Shown here piece by piece: positions 7,407 to 16,347 of a stretch of 25,969 nt of DNA (its first letter is position 1; each line of letters opens with the position of its first letter). The notes beneath the pieces are model-generated. The model was not told where the DNA came from, made no database searches, and saw only the letters and a list, made by a program, of their open reading frames with translations. Source of the DNA: Coriobacteriales bacterium (lineage in GTDB: Bacteria > Actinomycetota > Coriobacteriia > Coriobacteriales > UBA8131); assembly GCA_031290695.1 (NCBI GenBank), contig JAITNB010000137.1:1-25969 (forward strand). The letters are read 5' to 3'. The translations under genes were made by a program, and so were the position numbers.

Positions 7407-7526
7407 TTAGCAGGGAGGGGCTTTGCCGTCTACGAGGTCGAGGAGTTCCTGTTGGCTGTGGATACGCCCGCCAGTCCCGTGACGATGCAGCAAGGAAGCA
7501 GAGGACCGCCCAAGCTTCTCTCTCAC
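7407..7526 (-). CDS. Possible small protein, 39 residues, overlapping the end of map
   Basis: An open frame starts with GTG at 7526, sharing GTGA with the stop of map, and ends at a TAA at 7407, nine bases before the MBL start. The product is basic in its first half (VREKLGRSS...LLHRH) and ends QQELLDLVDGKAPPC. The four-base overlap is the coupling arrangement used elsewhere in this window. There is no clear ribosome site and no recognised family. It may be a real small protein, the remnant of a lost gene, or chance. Confidence 0.22.
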   Translation of the reverse strand: MREKLGRSSASLLHRHGTGGRIHSQQELLDLVDGKAPPC

Positions 7527-8275
7527 TCTGCCGTGAGGACGAGGGGGCCGTTGGGGGTGACGGCGATGGTCTTCTCGAAGTGGGCTGAGAGGCTGCCGTC
7601 GGCGCTGTAGATGGTCCAGCGGTCCTCGTAGGGACCGCGTGTCTCGTAGCTGCCGGCGTTGACCATGGGCTCGATGGCGAGCGCCATGCCGTTCTTGAGC
7701 TTGGTGCCGCGCCCCCGCTTGCCAAAGTTGGGGACGTTGGGGTCCTCGTGCATGTCATGGCCGATGCCGTGTCCCACGTACTCGCGTACTACCCCAAAGC
7801 CGGCGGCCTCGGCGACGGACTGTACGGCAAAACCGATGTCGCCCAGCCTATTGCCGTCGACCGCGGCAGCGATACCTGCCCACATGCTCTCCTCGGTCGC
7901 ATCGAGCAGACGTTGCGCCGCGGGCGCTATCGTACCAACGGCAAAGGTGGCGGCGTTGTCGCCCACCCAGCCCCCGATGATAGCACCCACATCAATGGAG
8001 ATGATGTCGCCTTCCTGGAGGATGACGTGTGCCGCAGGGGTGCCGTGGACGACCTGGTCGTTGACCGATGAGCAGATGCTGCCCTTGAAGCCCCCATAAC
8101 CGAGGAAGGCGGGGGTCGCGCCCTCCATACGTATGAGGTTCTCGGCAAACCGGTCGAGCTCAAGGGTCGAGATACCGGGGCGTACCAAGGCCCCGGTCTT
8201 GCGAAGCGCTTTGGCGCTCACGCGTCCTGCCACTTTCATGGCCTCGAGCTCTGCGGGTGTCTTGATGATGATCAT
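7523..8275 (-). CDS. map: Methionine aminopeptidase, type I
   Basis: This cytosolic enzyme removes the initiator methionine from nascent proteins. It is 250 residues long, the usual size for the short bacterial type I form with no N-terminal zinc extension. The five metal ligands are visible: D95 (SIDVGA), D106 (VGDNAAT), H169 (YVGHGIGH), E202 (AIEPM) and E234 (HFEKT); the substrate-contact histidine is H77 (VVHGTP). It follows adk as the last canonical gene of the spc-type cluster. The ATG at 8275 overlaps the stop of a possible 21-codon upstream frame (ATGA), which would place it under coupled translation. infA, which usually follows map, is absent. Confidence 0.97.
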   Translation of the reverse strand: MIIIKTPAELEAMKVAGRVSAKALRKTGALVRPGISTLELDRFAENLIRMEGATPAFLGYGGFKGSICSSVNDQVVHGTPAAHVILQEGDIISIDVGAIIGGWVGDNAATFAVGTIAPAAQRLLDATEESMWAGIAAAVDGNRLGDIGFAVQSVAEAAGFGVVREYVGHGIGHDMHEDPNVPNFGKRGRGTKLKNGMALAIEPMVNAGSYETRGPYEDRWTIYSADGSLSAHFEKTIAVTPNGPLVLTAE

Positions 8276-8337
8276 TCGTCGGGCTTCTCAATCTTGTCGT
8301 GCTTTGCGTATCTGTGTATGATGCGGCCGCGCCGCAT
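8272..8337 (-). CDS. Possible 21-residue basic peptide between adk and map
   Basis: The frame from ATG 8337 to TGA 8272 encodes a short basic peptide beginning MRRGRIIHRYAKHDK and ends in an ATGA overlap with map. AAGGA lies three bases before the ATG, a little close. RGRIIHRY resembles the RGRI-x-YRY tail of translation initiation factor IF-1, whose gene infA is missing from this cluster, so it could be an infA scrap or a coupling leader. The match is only six of eight residues and may be chance. Confidence 0.3.
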   Translation of the reverse strand: MRRGRIIHRYAKHDKIEKPDE

Positions 8338-8372
8338 GGGTCCTTGACTTGCGGCCAAAGATGGCCGTATTG

Positions 8373-8996
8373 TTACCTCAACGCCGCCTTTACGTCCTCG
8401 AACACCTCGTCAACAGGGCGGTCGCCATCGACCTCTACGAGCAGGTCGGCACCGCGGTAGTAGTCGATGAGCGGGGCGGTCGACTTGGCGTAGACGTCAA
8501 GGCGGTTGCGCACGGTCTCGGGCCGGTCGTCGTCGCGCTGGTACAGCTCACCACTGCATACCGGACAGGCCTCGTCGCCCTCGGTGCCAATGTAGCCGCA
8601 GCTACGGCAGATGCGGCGCGAGGTGAGGCGCTTGACGATGACCTCGGGATCGACCTCCACCGCGATGGCGGCATCGATGTTGCGGTTAAGGGCGGCAAGC
8701 TCCGTCGCCAGTGCGACAGCCTGCGTAGAGGTGCGGGGAAAGCCGTCGAGGATAAAGCCCTTCTCGGTATCCTTCTCCTGCAGACGCTCCTTCACCAGGC
8801 CGATGACCACGGTGTCTGGCACCAACTCGCCAGCGTCCATGTAGGACTTGGCCTCAAGGCCCAGCGGGGTCTGCGCCTTAACGGCCGCGCGCAGGATGTC
8901 CCCGGTCGAGATATGTGCGATGTCGTAAGCTGCAACCAGCTTGGCAGCCTGTGTGCCTTTGCCCGCACCAGGCGCCCCTAACAATACGATATTCAT
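8373..8996 (-). CDS. adk: Adenylate kinase with zinc-binding LID
   Basis: It catalyses ATP + AMP = 2 ADP in the cytosol. The protein is 207 residues with the P-loop GAPGAGKGT at 7-15, the AMP-binding segment STGDILRAA (30-38), and DGFPRT (84-89). The LID carries C130, C133, C144 and C147, the four-cysteine zinc site found in many Gram-positive and some other adenylate kinases but not in the E. coli enzyme. I chose ATG at 8996 because MNIVLLGAPGAGKGT is the family start and GGGGA lies just upstream; the open frame extends four codons to a TTG. It sits 14 bases after secY, the classical secY-adk-map order. Confidence 0.97.
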   Translation of the reverse strand: MNIVLLGAPGAGKGTQAAKLVAAYDIAHISTGDILRAAVKAQTPLGLEAKSYMDAGELVPDTVVIGLVKERLQEKDTEKGFILDGFPRTSTQAVALATELAALNRNIDAAIAVEVDPEVIVKRLTSRRICRSCGYIGTEGDEACPVCSGELYQRDDDRPETVRNRLDVYAKSTAPLIDYYRGADLLVEVDGDRPVDEVFEDVKAALR

Positions 8997-9010
8997 AGTG
9001 TTCCCCAATT

Positions 9011-10297
9011 CTACTTGAAGAATCCGTCATAGTGGTGCATCTTGAGTTGGCTCTCGACCTTGCTCATCGTGTCGAGGGCGACGCCTACCATGATGAGGAT
9101 AGAGGTGCCGCCAAAGGCACTGATAAGTGAGTCGCCCGTGAAGTTGAACAGGATACTCGGGACCACGGCAATCATGCCGATATAGACACCGCCTGGTAGT
9201 GTTATTCTGTTTAACACATTCTTGATGTACTGCACGGTCGCCGTGCCAGGGCGCACGCCGGGGATAAACCCGCCCTGTTTGCGCAGGTTGTCGGCCGTGT
9301 CGTCGGGGTTGAACACCATCGAGGTGTAGAAGAAGCAGAAGAACACGATGAGCGCAAAGTTAAGTATCCAGTTGAGCCACCCACTTGCAAGCAAGTTGGA
9401 GAAGTCGGTGAGCCACTGAACGCTAAAGAACGCCGAAATCTGCGCTGGGAAGTACAACAGGCAACTCGCGAAGATGATGGGGATAACGCCCGCGCCGTTG
9501 ACCTTGAGGGGGATATAGGTCGAGGTCCCGCCCATGACGCGGCGGCCCTGGATGCGCTTGGCGTAGTTGATGGGGATGCGGCGCTGTGCGCGCTCAATGA
9601 GCACGATGCCCGGGATGACCGCAAGCACTACGATGAAGATGAGCAGCGTGAGGCCGATGTTCTCGGGAGTGAACGTGCCGTAACCCAACGACTGGAAGAT
9701 AGCGCCGGGAAAGCCGGCCACGATGTTGGCAAAGATGATGAGCGACATACCGTTGCCCACACCGCGCTGCGTGATGAGCTCGCCCATCCACATGATAAAG
9801 GCGACACCGGCAACGAGGGTCGCAACGATGACAACACTCGTGAACCACGCAGGCAGCGCGGTGGTGAGCACCACGCCGTACTGCACGCTCTGAAACAGGA
9901 ACAGGTAGCCGATACCGTTGATGAGGCCCAGGCCCAACGTGACGTACCGCGTGATCTGCGTGACCTTCTTCTGCCCCGTCTCGCCTTCACGCGCCCAACG
10001 CTGCAACTTTGGTATGACACCCTGCATGAGCTGCATGATGATGGACGCCGTGATATAGGGCATGATGCCCAGTGAGAACACGGAGAAGTTCGAGAGCGCC
10101 CCGCCTGAGAACAGGTTGAGGAATACCATCGCCCCATTGTTGGCAGTCGACTCGAACGCGTTGGCCAGCGCCCCTACGGGGATACCAGGGACCGGTACAT
10201 AGGACCCCAGGCGGTACAACGCTATGATAGATAACGTGAAGATGATCTTCTTGCGAAGATCGGGTACACGAAACGCATTGATGATTGCGCTTAGCAA
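9011..10297 (-). CDS. secY: Preprotein translocase channel subunit SecY
   Basis: SecY forms the protein-conducting channel of the Sec translocon in the cytoplasmic membrane. The 428-residue product has the ten hydrophobic segments of the family, beginning with IIFTLSIIALYRLGSYVPVPGI, where the plug region follows the first helix. The cytoplasmic loop ERAQRRIPINYAKR and the segments INGIGYLFLFQS, FNPDDTADNLRKQGGFIPG and GTSILIMVGVALDT are characteristic. The start is TTG at 10297, overlapping the end of rplO by seven bases; no in-frame ATG lies near, and MLSAIINAFRVPDLRKK matches the usual SecY start. Confidence 0.97.
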   Translation of the reverse strand: MLSAIINAFRVPDLRKKIIFTLSIIALYRLGSYVPVPGIPVGALANAFESTANNGAMVFLNLFSGGALSNFSVFSLGIMPYITASIIMQLMQGVIPKLQRWAREGETGQKKVTQITRYVTLGLGLINGIGYLFLFQSVQYGVVLTTALPAWFTSVVIVATLVAGVAFIMWMGELITQRGVGNGMSLIIFANIVAGFPGAIFQSLGYGTFTPENIGLTLLIFIVVLAVIPGIVLIERAQRRIPINYAKRIQGRRVMGGTSTYIPLKVNGAGVIPIIFASCLLYFPAQISAFFSVQWLTDFSNLLASGWLNWILNFALIVFFCFFYTSMVFNPDDTADNLRKQGGFIPGVRPGTATVQYIKNVLNRITLPGGVYIGMIAVVPSILFNFTGDSLISAFGGTSILIMVGVALDTMSKVESQLKMHHYDGFFK

Positions 10298-10740
10298 GGT
10301 GCTTCTACCTTCCCTCCGGCGGCCTGGATCTTCTCAACCGCGCTGGCCGAAACCTTGTCTACCTTGATGGTAAGGCTCTTGGTGAGCGCACCATCACCCA
10401 GCACTTTGACAAGGGCATCCGCTTTCTTGATGATGCCCTTCTCGACCAGGGCCGTGCCATCGACGACATCGCCGTCGCTGAATACCTTGTCGAGCCTGCC
10501 CACGTTGACCGGCACATACTCGATGTGGTTGATGTTGGTGAAGCCGGGGAGCTTGGGGAGCCTACGGGCCAAGGGGGTCTGCCCGCCCTCGAAACCGTTG
10601 GACTTGGCACCGCCGGCACGTGACTTCTGGCCGTTATAGCCACGGGTCGCGGTCTTGCCGTGTCCCGAGCCGTGGCCGCGGCCTACCCGCTTGCGGTTCT
10701 TCGTCGAACCGGGAGCAGGGGCCAGATCGTGAAGCTGCAT
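10291..10740 (-). CDS. rplO: 50S ribosomal protein L15
   Basis: L15 is a late-assembling protein of the large subunit. The product is 149 residues with the long basic, glycine-rich extended N-terminus (VGRGHGSGHGKTATRG, then GQKSRAGG) that threads into 23S rRNA, and the compact C-terminal half (DVVDGTALVEKGII...). The ATG at 10740 directly follows the rpmD stop, with AGGAG seven bases upstream. Its own last codons overlap the TTG start of secY, so L15 and SecY translation are likely linked. Confidence 0.98.
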   Translation of the reverse strand: MQLHDLAPAPGSTKNRKRVGRGHGSGHGKTATRGYNGQKSRAGGAKSNGFEGGQTPLARRLPKLPGFTNINHIEYVPVNVGRLDKVFSDGDVVDGTALVEKGIIKKADALVKVLGDGALTKSLTIKVDKVSASAVEKIQAAGGKVEAPC

Positions 10741-10932
10741 TTAAATCTCCTCCACATCTACCAGATGCTTGACTTTGAAAATCATACCACGCACAGCGGG
10801 ATTGTCGACCTGTTCGACCGAACGGTTTATCTTTCCCAGTCCCAGGGCCCTGATGGTCTTGCCCTGGTCGGAGGGATACCCGATCGTGCTCTTGCGCTGC
10901 GTGACCTTGAGTGTCTTCTTGGCCTCAGACAT
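10741..10932 (-). CDS. rpmD: 50S ribosomal protein L30
   Basis: A 63-residue L30 begins [20 protein letters not shown] and contains the family stretch [31 protein letters not shown] chose ATG 10932, which has GGAG upstream inside the end of rpsE; the open frame extends six codons further but those are not L30-like. It abuts rplO with no gap. L30 is dispensable and absent in some bacteria, so its presence is a minor taxonomic marker. Confidence 0.97.
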   Translation of the reverse strand: MSEAKKTLKVTQRKSTIGYPSDQGKTIRALGLGKINRSVEQVDNPAVRGMIFKVKHLVDVEEI

Positions 10933-10937
10933 GCTGC

Positions 10938-11450
10938 CTACTCCTTCCAACCGTAGAGACGGGATACGGTCGTGCCTCTGCGTGCTGCCACCTCGGCCGG
11001 GCTTGAGAGGGACTTGAGGCCCTCGGCCGCCGCCTTGACGATGTTCATGGCGTTGTTGGTACCCAGTGACTTCGAGAGCACGTTCTTCACACCCGCAAGT
11101 TCAAGGAGCGCACGCACGGGGCCGCCGGCGATGACGCCGGTACCGGGGGTAGCCGGCTTGAGGAGCACTCTGCCGGCACCAAAGACGCCCAGCGCCTCAT
11201 GAGGCAACGTGCCTTCCTCGGTGAGCGGCACGTTGAACATGTTCTTCTTGGCGTCCTCGACGCCCTTCTTGATGGCGATGGGGACCTCGGCGCTCTTGCC
11301 CATCCCTACACCCACACGCCCATTGCCGTCGCCCACGACCACCAGCGCGGTGAGCGCGAAGCGCCTGCCGCCCTTGACGACCTTGGACACACGGTTGATA
11401 TAGACAACCTTCTCCTGGAGTTCAGGTACTGGTGCTTTAACCCTTGCCAT
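10938..11450 (-). CDS. rpsE: 30S ribosomal protein S5
   Basis: S5 works with S4 and S12 in decoding fidelity. The 170-residue product begins [16 protein letters not shown] and shows the S5 N-terminal RNA-binding domain ([30 protein letters not shown]) and the C-terminal domain ([27 protein letters not shown]). I chose ATG 11450, three bases after GGAAGG, over the longer open frame whose first 46 codons have no S5 character and run back through rplR. Confidence 0.98.
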   Translation of the reverse strand: MARVKAPVPELQEKVVYINRVSKVVKGGRRFALTALVVVGDGNGRVGVGMGKSAEVPIAIKKGVEDAKKNMFNVPLTEEGTLPHEALGVFGAGRVLLKPATPGTGVIAGGPVRALLELAGVKNVLSKSLGTNNAMNIVKAAAEGLKSLSSPAEVAARRGTTVSRLYGWKE

Positions 11451-11466
11451 TAACCTTCCACCCTTT

Positions 11467-11835
11467 CTAGAACGTAAGACCGGCGTCGCGCGCGCCGTCT
11501 GCCAGAGCCTTGACGCGTCCGTGGAACAGATGCCCGCCACGGTCGAACACCACAGTGTCGATCCTGGCCGCCTTGGCACGCTTGCCAACGAGCTCGCCTA
11601 CTACCGCAGCACCTTCGACGGTGGCACCGCTTTTGCCCTCTTTCTTGAACTCGGGGTCAAGCGAGGAGGCCGATACCAGCGTCTTGTTGGCAACGTCATC
11701 GATGACCTGGGCATAGATGTTGGCGTTTGAGCGGGTCACGCGCAGGCGTGGGCGCTCGGCCGTGCCGCTGATCTTGCCGCGCACACGCGTCTGGCGTCGC
11801 TTGAGCCCGAGTGCTTTTGCTTTGAGTTTATCCAT
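11467..11835 (-). CDS. rplR: 50S ribosomal protein L18
   Basis: L18 binds 5S rRNA in the central protuberance together with L5. The product is 122 residues, the usual length, beginning [24 protein letters not shown] with the [19 protein letters not shown] block and the C-terminal [22 protein letters not shown]. It lies 20 bases after rplF and 16 before rpsE in the standard spc order. Confidence 0.98.
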   Translation of the reverse strand: MDKLKAKALGLKRRQTRVRGKISGTAERPRLRVTRSNANIYAQVIDDVANKTLVSASSLDPEFKKEGKSGATVEGAAVVGELVGKRAKAARIDTVVFDRGGHLFHGRVKALADGARDAGLTF

Positions 11836-11855
11836 TTCGTGCTTCTCCTCTACCC

Positions 11856-12395
11856 TTAGTTACCGGCGGCTTTGCCGAGCTTGCGGCGTATGCGCTCGCC
11901 CTCGTAGCGTACTCCCTTGCCCTTATAGGGCTCGGGCTTGCGCCACTTGCGGATGTCGGCGGCGACCTGGCCAACGGCCTGCTTGCTGATACCCAGGACC
12001 TTTATCTGGGTGGGTGCGGGAACCTCGAAGGTGATCCCCTCGGGCGCGGTCACGAGCACCGGGTGCGAGTAGCCCAGCTGCATCTCGAGGTCCTTGCCCT
12101 TGAGGGCGGCGCGGTAGCCCACGCCCACGATCTCGAGGTTCTTCGAGAAGCCCTCGCTCACTCCTACTACCATGTTGCTAAGAAGGGTGCGGGAGAGCCC
12201 GTGAAACGAGCGTGCCGTGCGCGAGTCGTCGATGCGCTTGACAACAAGCGTCGCCTCGTCCTTCTCAACGGTGACATAGCCCGCGAACTCTTGCGAGAGC
12301 TCGCCTTTGGGGCCCTTGACCTTGACGGCGTTGCCGTCGATGGTCACCTCGACCCCTGCAGGGACCGGGATGGGTTGTTTGCCGATACGTGACAT
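11856..12395 (-). CDS. rplF: 50S ribosomal protein L6
   Basis: L6 lies near the factor-binding site of the large subunit. The 179-residue protein starts [17 protein letters not shown] and has the two tandem L6 domains; the second ends with the conserved [20 protein letters not shown] segment. Its length and position between rpsH and rplR are standard. Confidence 0.98.
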   Translation of the reverse strand: MSRIGKQPIPVPAGVEVTIDGNAVKVKGPKGELSQEFAGYVTVEKDEATLVVKRIDDSRTARSFHGLSRTLLSNMVVGVSEGFSKNLEIVGVGYRAALKGKDLEMQLGYSHPVLVTAPEGITFEVPAPTQIKVLGISKQAVGQVAADIRKWRKPEPYKGKGVRYEGERIRRKLGKAAGN

Positions 12396-12416
12396 GTTAT
12401 TGCTCCTTCCCAGCCT

Positions 12417-12815
12417 CTACCAGATGTAGGCGATGACTTCGCCGCCCACGCCCGCCTTGCGAGCGTCACGGTCGGCCATAACGCCCTTGGATGTCGAGAT
12501 GACGGCGGTTCCCAGGCCACCCAGCACGCGGGGCAGCTCGTCCTTGCCGGCGTAGACACGCAGACCGGGCTTCGAGATGCGCTTGAGGCCGCGGATGGTC
12601 TTCTCCTTCTTGGGACCGTATTTCAACGTGACCACCAGCGAGGATACCGGCTCGGCGGGGATCACTTCATAGTCGATTACGTAGCCCTCCTCCTTGAGGA
12701 TACGGGCTATCTCGATAAGTTTCTTGCTCGAAGGTATCGAGACCTTCTCTTTGCTCGCGGAGTTGGCGTTGCGCACCCTGGTGAGCATATCCGCGATGGG
12801 GTCTGTCATTGACAT
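12417..12815 (-). CDS. rpsH: 30S ribosomal protein S8
   Basis: S8 binds helix 21 of 16S rRNA and, in E. coli, represses translation of the spc operon near rplE. The 132-residue product begins [18 protein letters not shown] and ends with the S8 signature region [20 protein letters not shown] followed by [14 protein letters not shown] lies four bases before ATG 12815; a second ATG two codons on (12809) is a possible alternative. It is preceded by an unusually long 111-bp spacer after rpsN. Confidence 0.98.
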   Translation of the reverse strand: MSMTDPIADMLTRVRNANSASKEKVSIPSSKKLIEIARILKEEGYVIDYEVIPAEPVSSLVVTLKYGPKKEKTIRGLKRISKPGLRVYAGKDELPRVLGGLGTAVISTSKGVMADRDARKAGVGGEVIAYIW

Positions 12816-12926
12816 GTTTCCTCCTATGTTTCTTTGGATGAACCGTCCTGCCGGTTCGCCGTCACCCTTGATGAAGGCGCCTTGCTGGGCGGTCTTCCCG
12901 TTTTTGCGAAGACCTGGTACTAACCC
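12816..12926 (-). other. rpsN-rpsH spacer with two hairpins
   Basis: The spacer is 111 bp, long for this cluster. It contains GGTCTTC (12891-12897) facing GAAGACC (12908-12914), a seven-pair stem, and GAACCG (12840-12845) facing CGGTTC (12852-12857), a six-pair stem with a six-base loop. Neither is followed by a T run on the minus strand. They could be protein-binding or RNA-processing sites; no open frame is supported. Confidence 0.4.
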
Positions 12927-13112
12927 TTACCAGCTTGCCTTGCGCACGCCGGGTAGTTCGCCGCGGCTTGCAAGCTCTCGCAGACACACTCTGCACAGCC
13001 CAAACTGCCGGTAATAGGCACGGGGACGGCCGCAGCGTACGCAGCGGTTGTGCTGGCGGGTCGAGAACTTGGGGTCTCTCTTGCCTTTGGCTATCATCGA
13101 TTTCTTTGCCAC
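12927..13112 (-). CDS. rpsN: 30S ribosomal protein S14, zinc-ribbon (type Z) form
   Basis: The 61-residue S14 begins [12 protein letters not shown] and has C24, C27, C40 and C43, the zinc-binding pairs of the C+ form. The GTG start at 13112 is preceded by AGAGGAAGG; the open frame extends upstream but reads the rplE end out of frame. The zinc-containing form is typical of Gram-positive and many other bacteria. A zinc-free S14 paralogue elsewhere in the genome would be expected if there is zinc-responsive swapping, but none is in this window. Confidence 0.97.
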   Translation of the reverse strand: MAKKSMIAKGKRDPKFSTRQHNRCVRCGRPRAYYRQFGLCRVCLRELASRGELPGVRKASW

Positions 13113-13125
13113 TATGCACCTTCCT

Positions 13126-13671
13126 CTAGTTCTTCTTGAAGGGAAAGCCCAGCGCGTCGAGAAGTGCGCGGGCGTCCTCGTCCGTTTGGGCCGTCGTGAC
13201 GATGGTGATGTCCATGCCACGGGTCCGGTCGACTTTGTCGTAGTCGATCTCGGTGAAGATCAGCTGCTCGGTGACGCCGAGCGAATAGTTGCCGCGGCCG
13301 TCGAAGCTCGACGCGGGGATGCCACGAAAGTCGCGGATACGCGGGATGGCCGTTGAAAGCAAGCGGTCCATGAACTCCCACATGCGCTCGCCGCGAAGGG
13401 TGACCTTGGCGCCAATGGGCATGCCGGTACGTATCTTGAAGCTCGCGATCGACTTCTTGGCACGGCATATCCTGGGCTGCTGGCCGGTGATGGCACGCAG
13501 GTCGCCAACGGCGGCGTCAAGCTGCTTGCTGTCCTGGGCCGCGATGCCCACGCCCATGTTCACGACGATCTTCTCCACACCAGGAACCTGGTTGATGTTG
13601 GCGATGCCCAGCTGCTCCTTGAGCGCGGGGACGATCTCGCCGCGGTACTTCTCTTTGAGTCTTGCGCTCAT
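13126..13671 (-). CDS. rplE: 50S ribosomal protein L5
   Basis: L5 contacts 5S rRNA and the P-site tRNA. The 181-residue product begins [21 protein letters not shown] and carries the conserved [32 protein letters not shown] and IPRIRDFRG segments. ATG 13671 is chosen; the AAGGA upstream is about 11 bases away, and a TTG at 13680 is too close to it. The start is one base from the rplX stop. Confidence 0.98.
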   Translation of the reverse strand: MSARLKEKYRGEIVPALKEQLGIANINQVPGVEKIVVNMGVGIAAQDSKQLDAAVGDLRAITGQQPRICRAKKSIASFKIRTGMPIGAKVTLRGERMWEFMDRLLSTAIPRIRDFRGIPASSFDGRGNYSLGVTEQLIFTEIDYDKVDRTRGMDITIVTTAQTDEDARALLDALGFPFKKN

Positions 13672-13672
13672 A

Positions 13673-13996
13673 CTAATCAATGTCCTTTCCGCACTTCTTG
13701 CATACGCGGACCTTCTTGTGCTCCTCTACCTTCATGCCAACACGCGTTGGCTTGTTGCACTTGGGGCAGATAAGCATCACGTTTGACACGTGGATAGGCC
13801 TCTCGATGCTCATAATGCCGCCCGAGGGGTTGTCGCGGGTGGGGCGCTGGGCCTTCTTTGCAACCGCGACCTTCTCCACAACAACACGCTGGGATTGGGG
13901 CAGGACGCGCATCACGGGGCCCTCGGCACCGCGGGCGGCGTCCTTGCCTGCGATGACCTTGACCTTGTCGCCCTTGCGGATTCTCATCTTCGTCAT
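13673..13996 (-). CDS. rplX: 50S ribosomal protein L24
   Basis: L24 is an assembly initiator of the large subunit. The 107-residue protein has the N-terminal KOW-type segment ([28 protein letters not shown]) and a C-terminal CPKC...CKKCG pair that looks like a zinc ribbon, as in many bacterial L24 proteins. Two ATGs three codons apart (13996, 13987) are possible starts; GGAG lies 10 bases from the first. Confidence 0.97.
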   Translation of the reverse strand: MTKMRIRKGDKVKVIAGKDAARGAEGPVMRVLPQSQRVVVEKVAVAKKAQRPTRDNPSGGIMSIERPIHVSNVMLICPKCNKPTRVGMKVEEHKKVRVCKKCGKDID

Positions 13997-14010
13997 TCTC
14001 TCTGCACTCC

Positions 14011-14379
14011 TTACAGTGTCTCGGGGGCCAGTGAGACGATCTTCATGTAGCGCTTGTCGCGCAGCTCGCGCGCAACAGGGCCAAAGATACGCGTCCCGCG
14101 GGGGGCTCCCGAGGTATCGATCACGACGGCGGCGTTTTGGTCGAACTTGATGTAGCTGCCGTCCTTGCGGCGCACTTCCTTCTTCACGCGCACGACAACG
14201 CAGCGCACGACCTCGCCCTTCTTGACGTTGCCGTTGGGCGTCGCCTCCTTGACTGCGCAGATGATGACGTCACCCAGGCTCGCGTAGCGGCGTTTTGATC
14301 CGCCCAGGACCTTGATGCACTGCACCTTGCGCGCGCCGGAGTTGTCGGCGACCTGCAACATGGATTCTGCCTGAATCAT
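14011..14379 (-). CDS. rplN: 50S ribosomal protein L14
   Basis: L14 sits at the subunit interface. It is 122 residues, beginning [27 protein letters not shown] and ending [24 protein letters not shown], both standard. GGAGG precedes ATG 14379, and rpsQ ends ten bases upstream. Confidence 0.98.
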   Translation of the reverse strand: MIQAESMLQVADNSGARKVQCIKVLGGSKRRYASLGDVIICAVKEATPNGNVKKGEVVRCVVVRVKKEVRRKDGSYIKFDQNAAVVIDTSGAPRGTRIFGPVARELRDKRYMKIVSLAPETL

Positions 14380-14388
14380 GGGAACCTC

Positions 14389-14649
14389 CTACTTGGCCTT
14401 CTCGATGATTTCGAGCAGACGCCATCTCTTGAGCTTGGAGATGGGTCGTGTCTCCATGATCTGAACGGTATCACCCACTCCTGCTTCGTTCTTCTCATCA
14501 TGCGCGTGGAACTTCTTGGTGCGGGTCATCATCTTGCCGTAGATGGGATGCGGCTTGCGCTCCTTGATCTCGACGACGCAGGTCTTCTCGGCCGACGCAG
14601 AGACCACGACACCCTGGCGCACTTTGCGATGGTTACGTTCTTCTGTCAT
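14389..14649 (-). CDS. rpsQ: 30S ribosomal protein S17
   Basis: S17 is an early-binding OB-fold protein of the small subunit. The 86-residue product starts [17 protein letters not shown] and has the family core [20 protein letters not shown] and [18 protein letters not shown] chose ATG 14649; the GTG just before it is an alternative. AGGTG is seven bases upstream. Confidence 0.97.
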   Translation of the reverse strand: MTEERNHRKVRQGVVVSASAEKTCVVEIKERKPHPIYGKMMTRTKKFHAHDEKNEAGVGDTVQIMETRPISKLKRWRLLEIIEKAK

Positions 14650-14666
14650 CACAGCACCTGTCTCTC

Positions 14667-14879
14667 TTAACTCGCGACGTCGAGCACGACGTTGAGTTCT
14701 CGGGCACGGATCTCGGTCTGGATACGTGCGATGTCCTTCTTTACCACTTTGATGCGGCCGGTGTTGTCAAGCTGGCTCGTGGCCATCTGGAAGCGCAGGT
14801 TGAACAGCTCGGCGCGCCCGTCCTTGAGTTTTTGCTTGAGGTCTTCGTTACTCAGCTCGCGTAGATCTTTTGCTTTCAT
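14667..14879 (-). CDS. rpmC: 50S ribosomal protein L29
   Basis: L29 lies at the polypeptide exit tunnel near L23. It is 70 residues, helical, beginning [18 protein letters not shown] and containing [24 protein letters not shown] 14879 overlaps the rplP stop as ATGA, with GGGGAGGAA upstream inside rplP. Confidence 0.97.
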   Translation of the reverse strand: MKAKDLRELSNEDLKQKLKDGRAELFNLRFQMATSQLDNTGRIKVVKKDIARIQTEIRARELNVVLDVAS

Positions 14880-15301
14880 TGTTCCTCCCCGCTTCCCTCA
14901 CGGGTGACGATCTTGCATTTGATGGGCAGTTTTTGGATGGCTAGGCGCAGGGCCTCGACGGCTATCTCATGTTCGACATCGGCGATCTCGAACATGATGC
15001 GGCCCGGCTTGACAACGGCCACCCATTCCTCGGGGTTGCCTTTGCCGGAGCCCATGCGGGTCTCGGCAGGCTTCTTGGTCACGGGCTTGTCGGGGAAGAT
15101 GGTGATCCACACCCGGCCGCCGCGCTTCATGTGACGGGTCATCGCAACACGGGCAGCCTCTATCTGGCGGTTAGTGATCCAGTGCGGTTCAAGCGCCTGG
15201 ATGCCATAGCTGCCAAAGGAGAGCTGCGTACCGCCCTTGGCCGTGCCTTTCATGGAGCCGCGCTGCACCTTACGGTGCTTGACGCGCTTGGGAATGAGCA
15301 T
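14876..15301 (-). CDS. rplP: 50S ribosomal protein L16
   Basis: L16 helps shape the A site and is essential for late 50S assembly. The 141-residue product begins [19 protein letters not shown] and contains [21 protein letters not shown]82 matches the arginine hydroxylated in E. coli L16. It overlaps rpmC by four bases and starts two bases after the rpsC stop. Confidence 0.98.
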   Translation of the reverse strand: MLIPKRVKHRKVQRGSMKGTAKGGTQLSFGSYGIQALEPHWITNRQIEAARVAMTRHMKRGGRVWITIFPDKPVTKKPAETRMGSGKGNPEEWVAVVKPGRIMFEIADVEHEIAVEALRLAIQKLPIKCKIVTREGSGEEQ

Positions 15302-15303
15302 TG

Positions 15304-16005
15304 TTACTTTCTCCCTTCACCGCGACGGGGACGCTGTGGACGGGAAGATCCCTCAAGTGCCGGGGCCGGGGTGGGCTGGCCGGGGAGCTTCTCGCCATGA
15401 TAGACCCATACCTTGACGCCTATGGAGCCCATCGTGGTCGCCGCGGTCGCGAAACCGTAGTCGATCTTGGCACGCAGGGTGTGCAGCGGCACGCGGCCTT
15501 CGCGGTACCACTCACGCCTGCTCATCTCGGCACCGCCTAGACGGCCCGAACATTGGATACGGATGCCCTTGGCACCGCTCTTACGGGCGCTCTGTACCGC
15601 CTTGCGCATCGCGCGGCGAAAGGCCACGCGGCCCTCAAGCTGCTCGGCGATGGACTGGGCGATAAGGACCGCGTCGAGCTCGGGGCGCTTGATCTCGATG
15701 ACCTCGACATTGACGTGGCCGTTGGCGATGGCCTCGAGCTCCTTGCGGAGCCGGTCGATCTCGCCGCCCTGCTTGCCGATGACGATGCCGGGACGGGCGG
15801 TTGTGATGACAACCTTGACCTTGTCACCGGCACGCTCGATCTCTACCTTGGAGATCGCGGCATGCTCAAGGCGCTTCGTGAGGAATTTACGCAGGGCAAG
15901 GTCGTTTTCAAGCGTTGTTGCGTAGCCTTTGCCGGCGTACCAGCGGCTGCGCCAATCCTCGGTGATCCCAAGGCGAAATCCGGTGGGGTAAACCTTCTGG
16001 CCCAT
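15304..16005 (-). CDS. rpsC: 30S ribosomal protein S3
   Basis: S3 lines the mRNA entry channel. The 233-residue protein begins [14 protein letters not shown], has the type II KH GxxG loop in [11 protein letters not shown] (about 73-83), and the C-terminal domain with [28 protein letters not shown] short basic, proline-rich tail ([14 protein letters not shown]) follows. It precedes rplP in the standard S10 order. Confidence 0.98.
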   Translation of the reverse strand: MGQKVYPTGFRLGITEDWRSRWYAGKGYATTLENDLALRKFLTKRLEHAAISKVEIERAGDKVKVVITTARPGIVIGKQGGEIDRLRKELEAIANGHVNVEVIEIKRPELDAVLIAQSIAEQLEGRVAFRRAMRKAVQSARKSGAKGIRIQCSGRLGGAEMSRREWYREGRVPLHTLRAKIDYGFATAATTMGSIGVKVWVYHGEKLPGQPTPAPALEGSSRPQRPRRGEGRK

Positions 16006-16008
16006 GCG

Positions 16009-16347
16009 TTAGGCCTCCTCTCTGGTGGCGACGATGACGGTGATGTGGCAGGTGCGCTTGAGGATGCGCGCCGCAGAGCCCTTGGCGCGCGGCCGGATGC
16101 GCTTGATGGTGGGGCCGTCGTCGGCATAGGTGGCCTTGACCACGAGGTTCTCGGGCTTGACACCGTCGCGGCTGGCGTTGGCGATGGCGCTGTTGAGGAC
16201 CTTCTCCACAACCTCGGCCACATTGCGGTCGGAGAACTGGAGGATCTCCTGCGCGCGCTGTACCTTCTTGCCTCTGATGAGGTCGATGACCATACGCGCC
16301 TTGCGCGGCGAGACCCGCACGTAGCGGGCGATTGCTCTAGCTTCCAT
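16009..16347 (-). CDS. rplV: 50S ribosomal protein L22
   Basis: L22 contributes a beta-hairpin to the exit-tunnel constriction. The 112-residue product begins [20 protein letters not shown] and carries the hairpin region [26 protein letters not shown], in which the macrolide-relevant loop lies. ATG 16347 follows immediately on the rpsS TAA. Confidence 0.98.
   Translation of the reverse strand: MEARAIARYVRVSPRKARMVIDLIRGKKVQRAQEILQFSDRNVAEVVEKVLNSAIANASRDGVKPENLVVKATYADDGPTIKRIRPRAKGSAARILKRTCHITVIVATREEA

Noticed and set aside
7398..7522. Possible SRP (4.5S-type) RNA because of AAGGAAGCAG near 7490
   Set aside because: The stem that should close the GNRA loop (TCC facing GGA) is absent and no long hairpin surrounds it.
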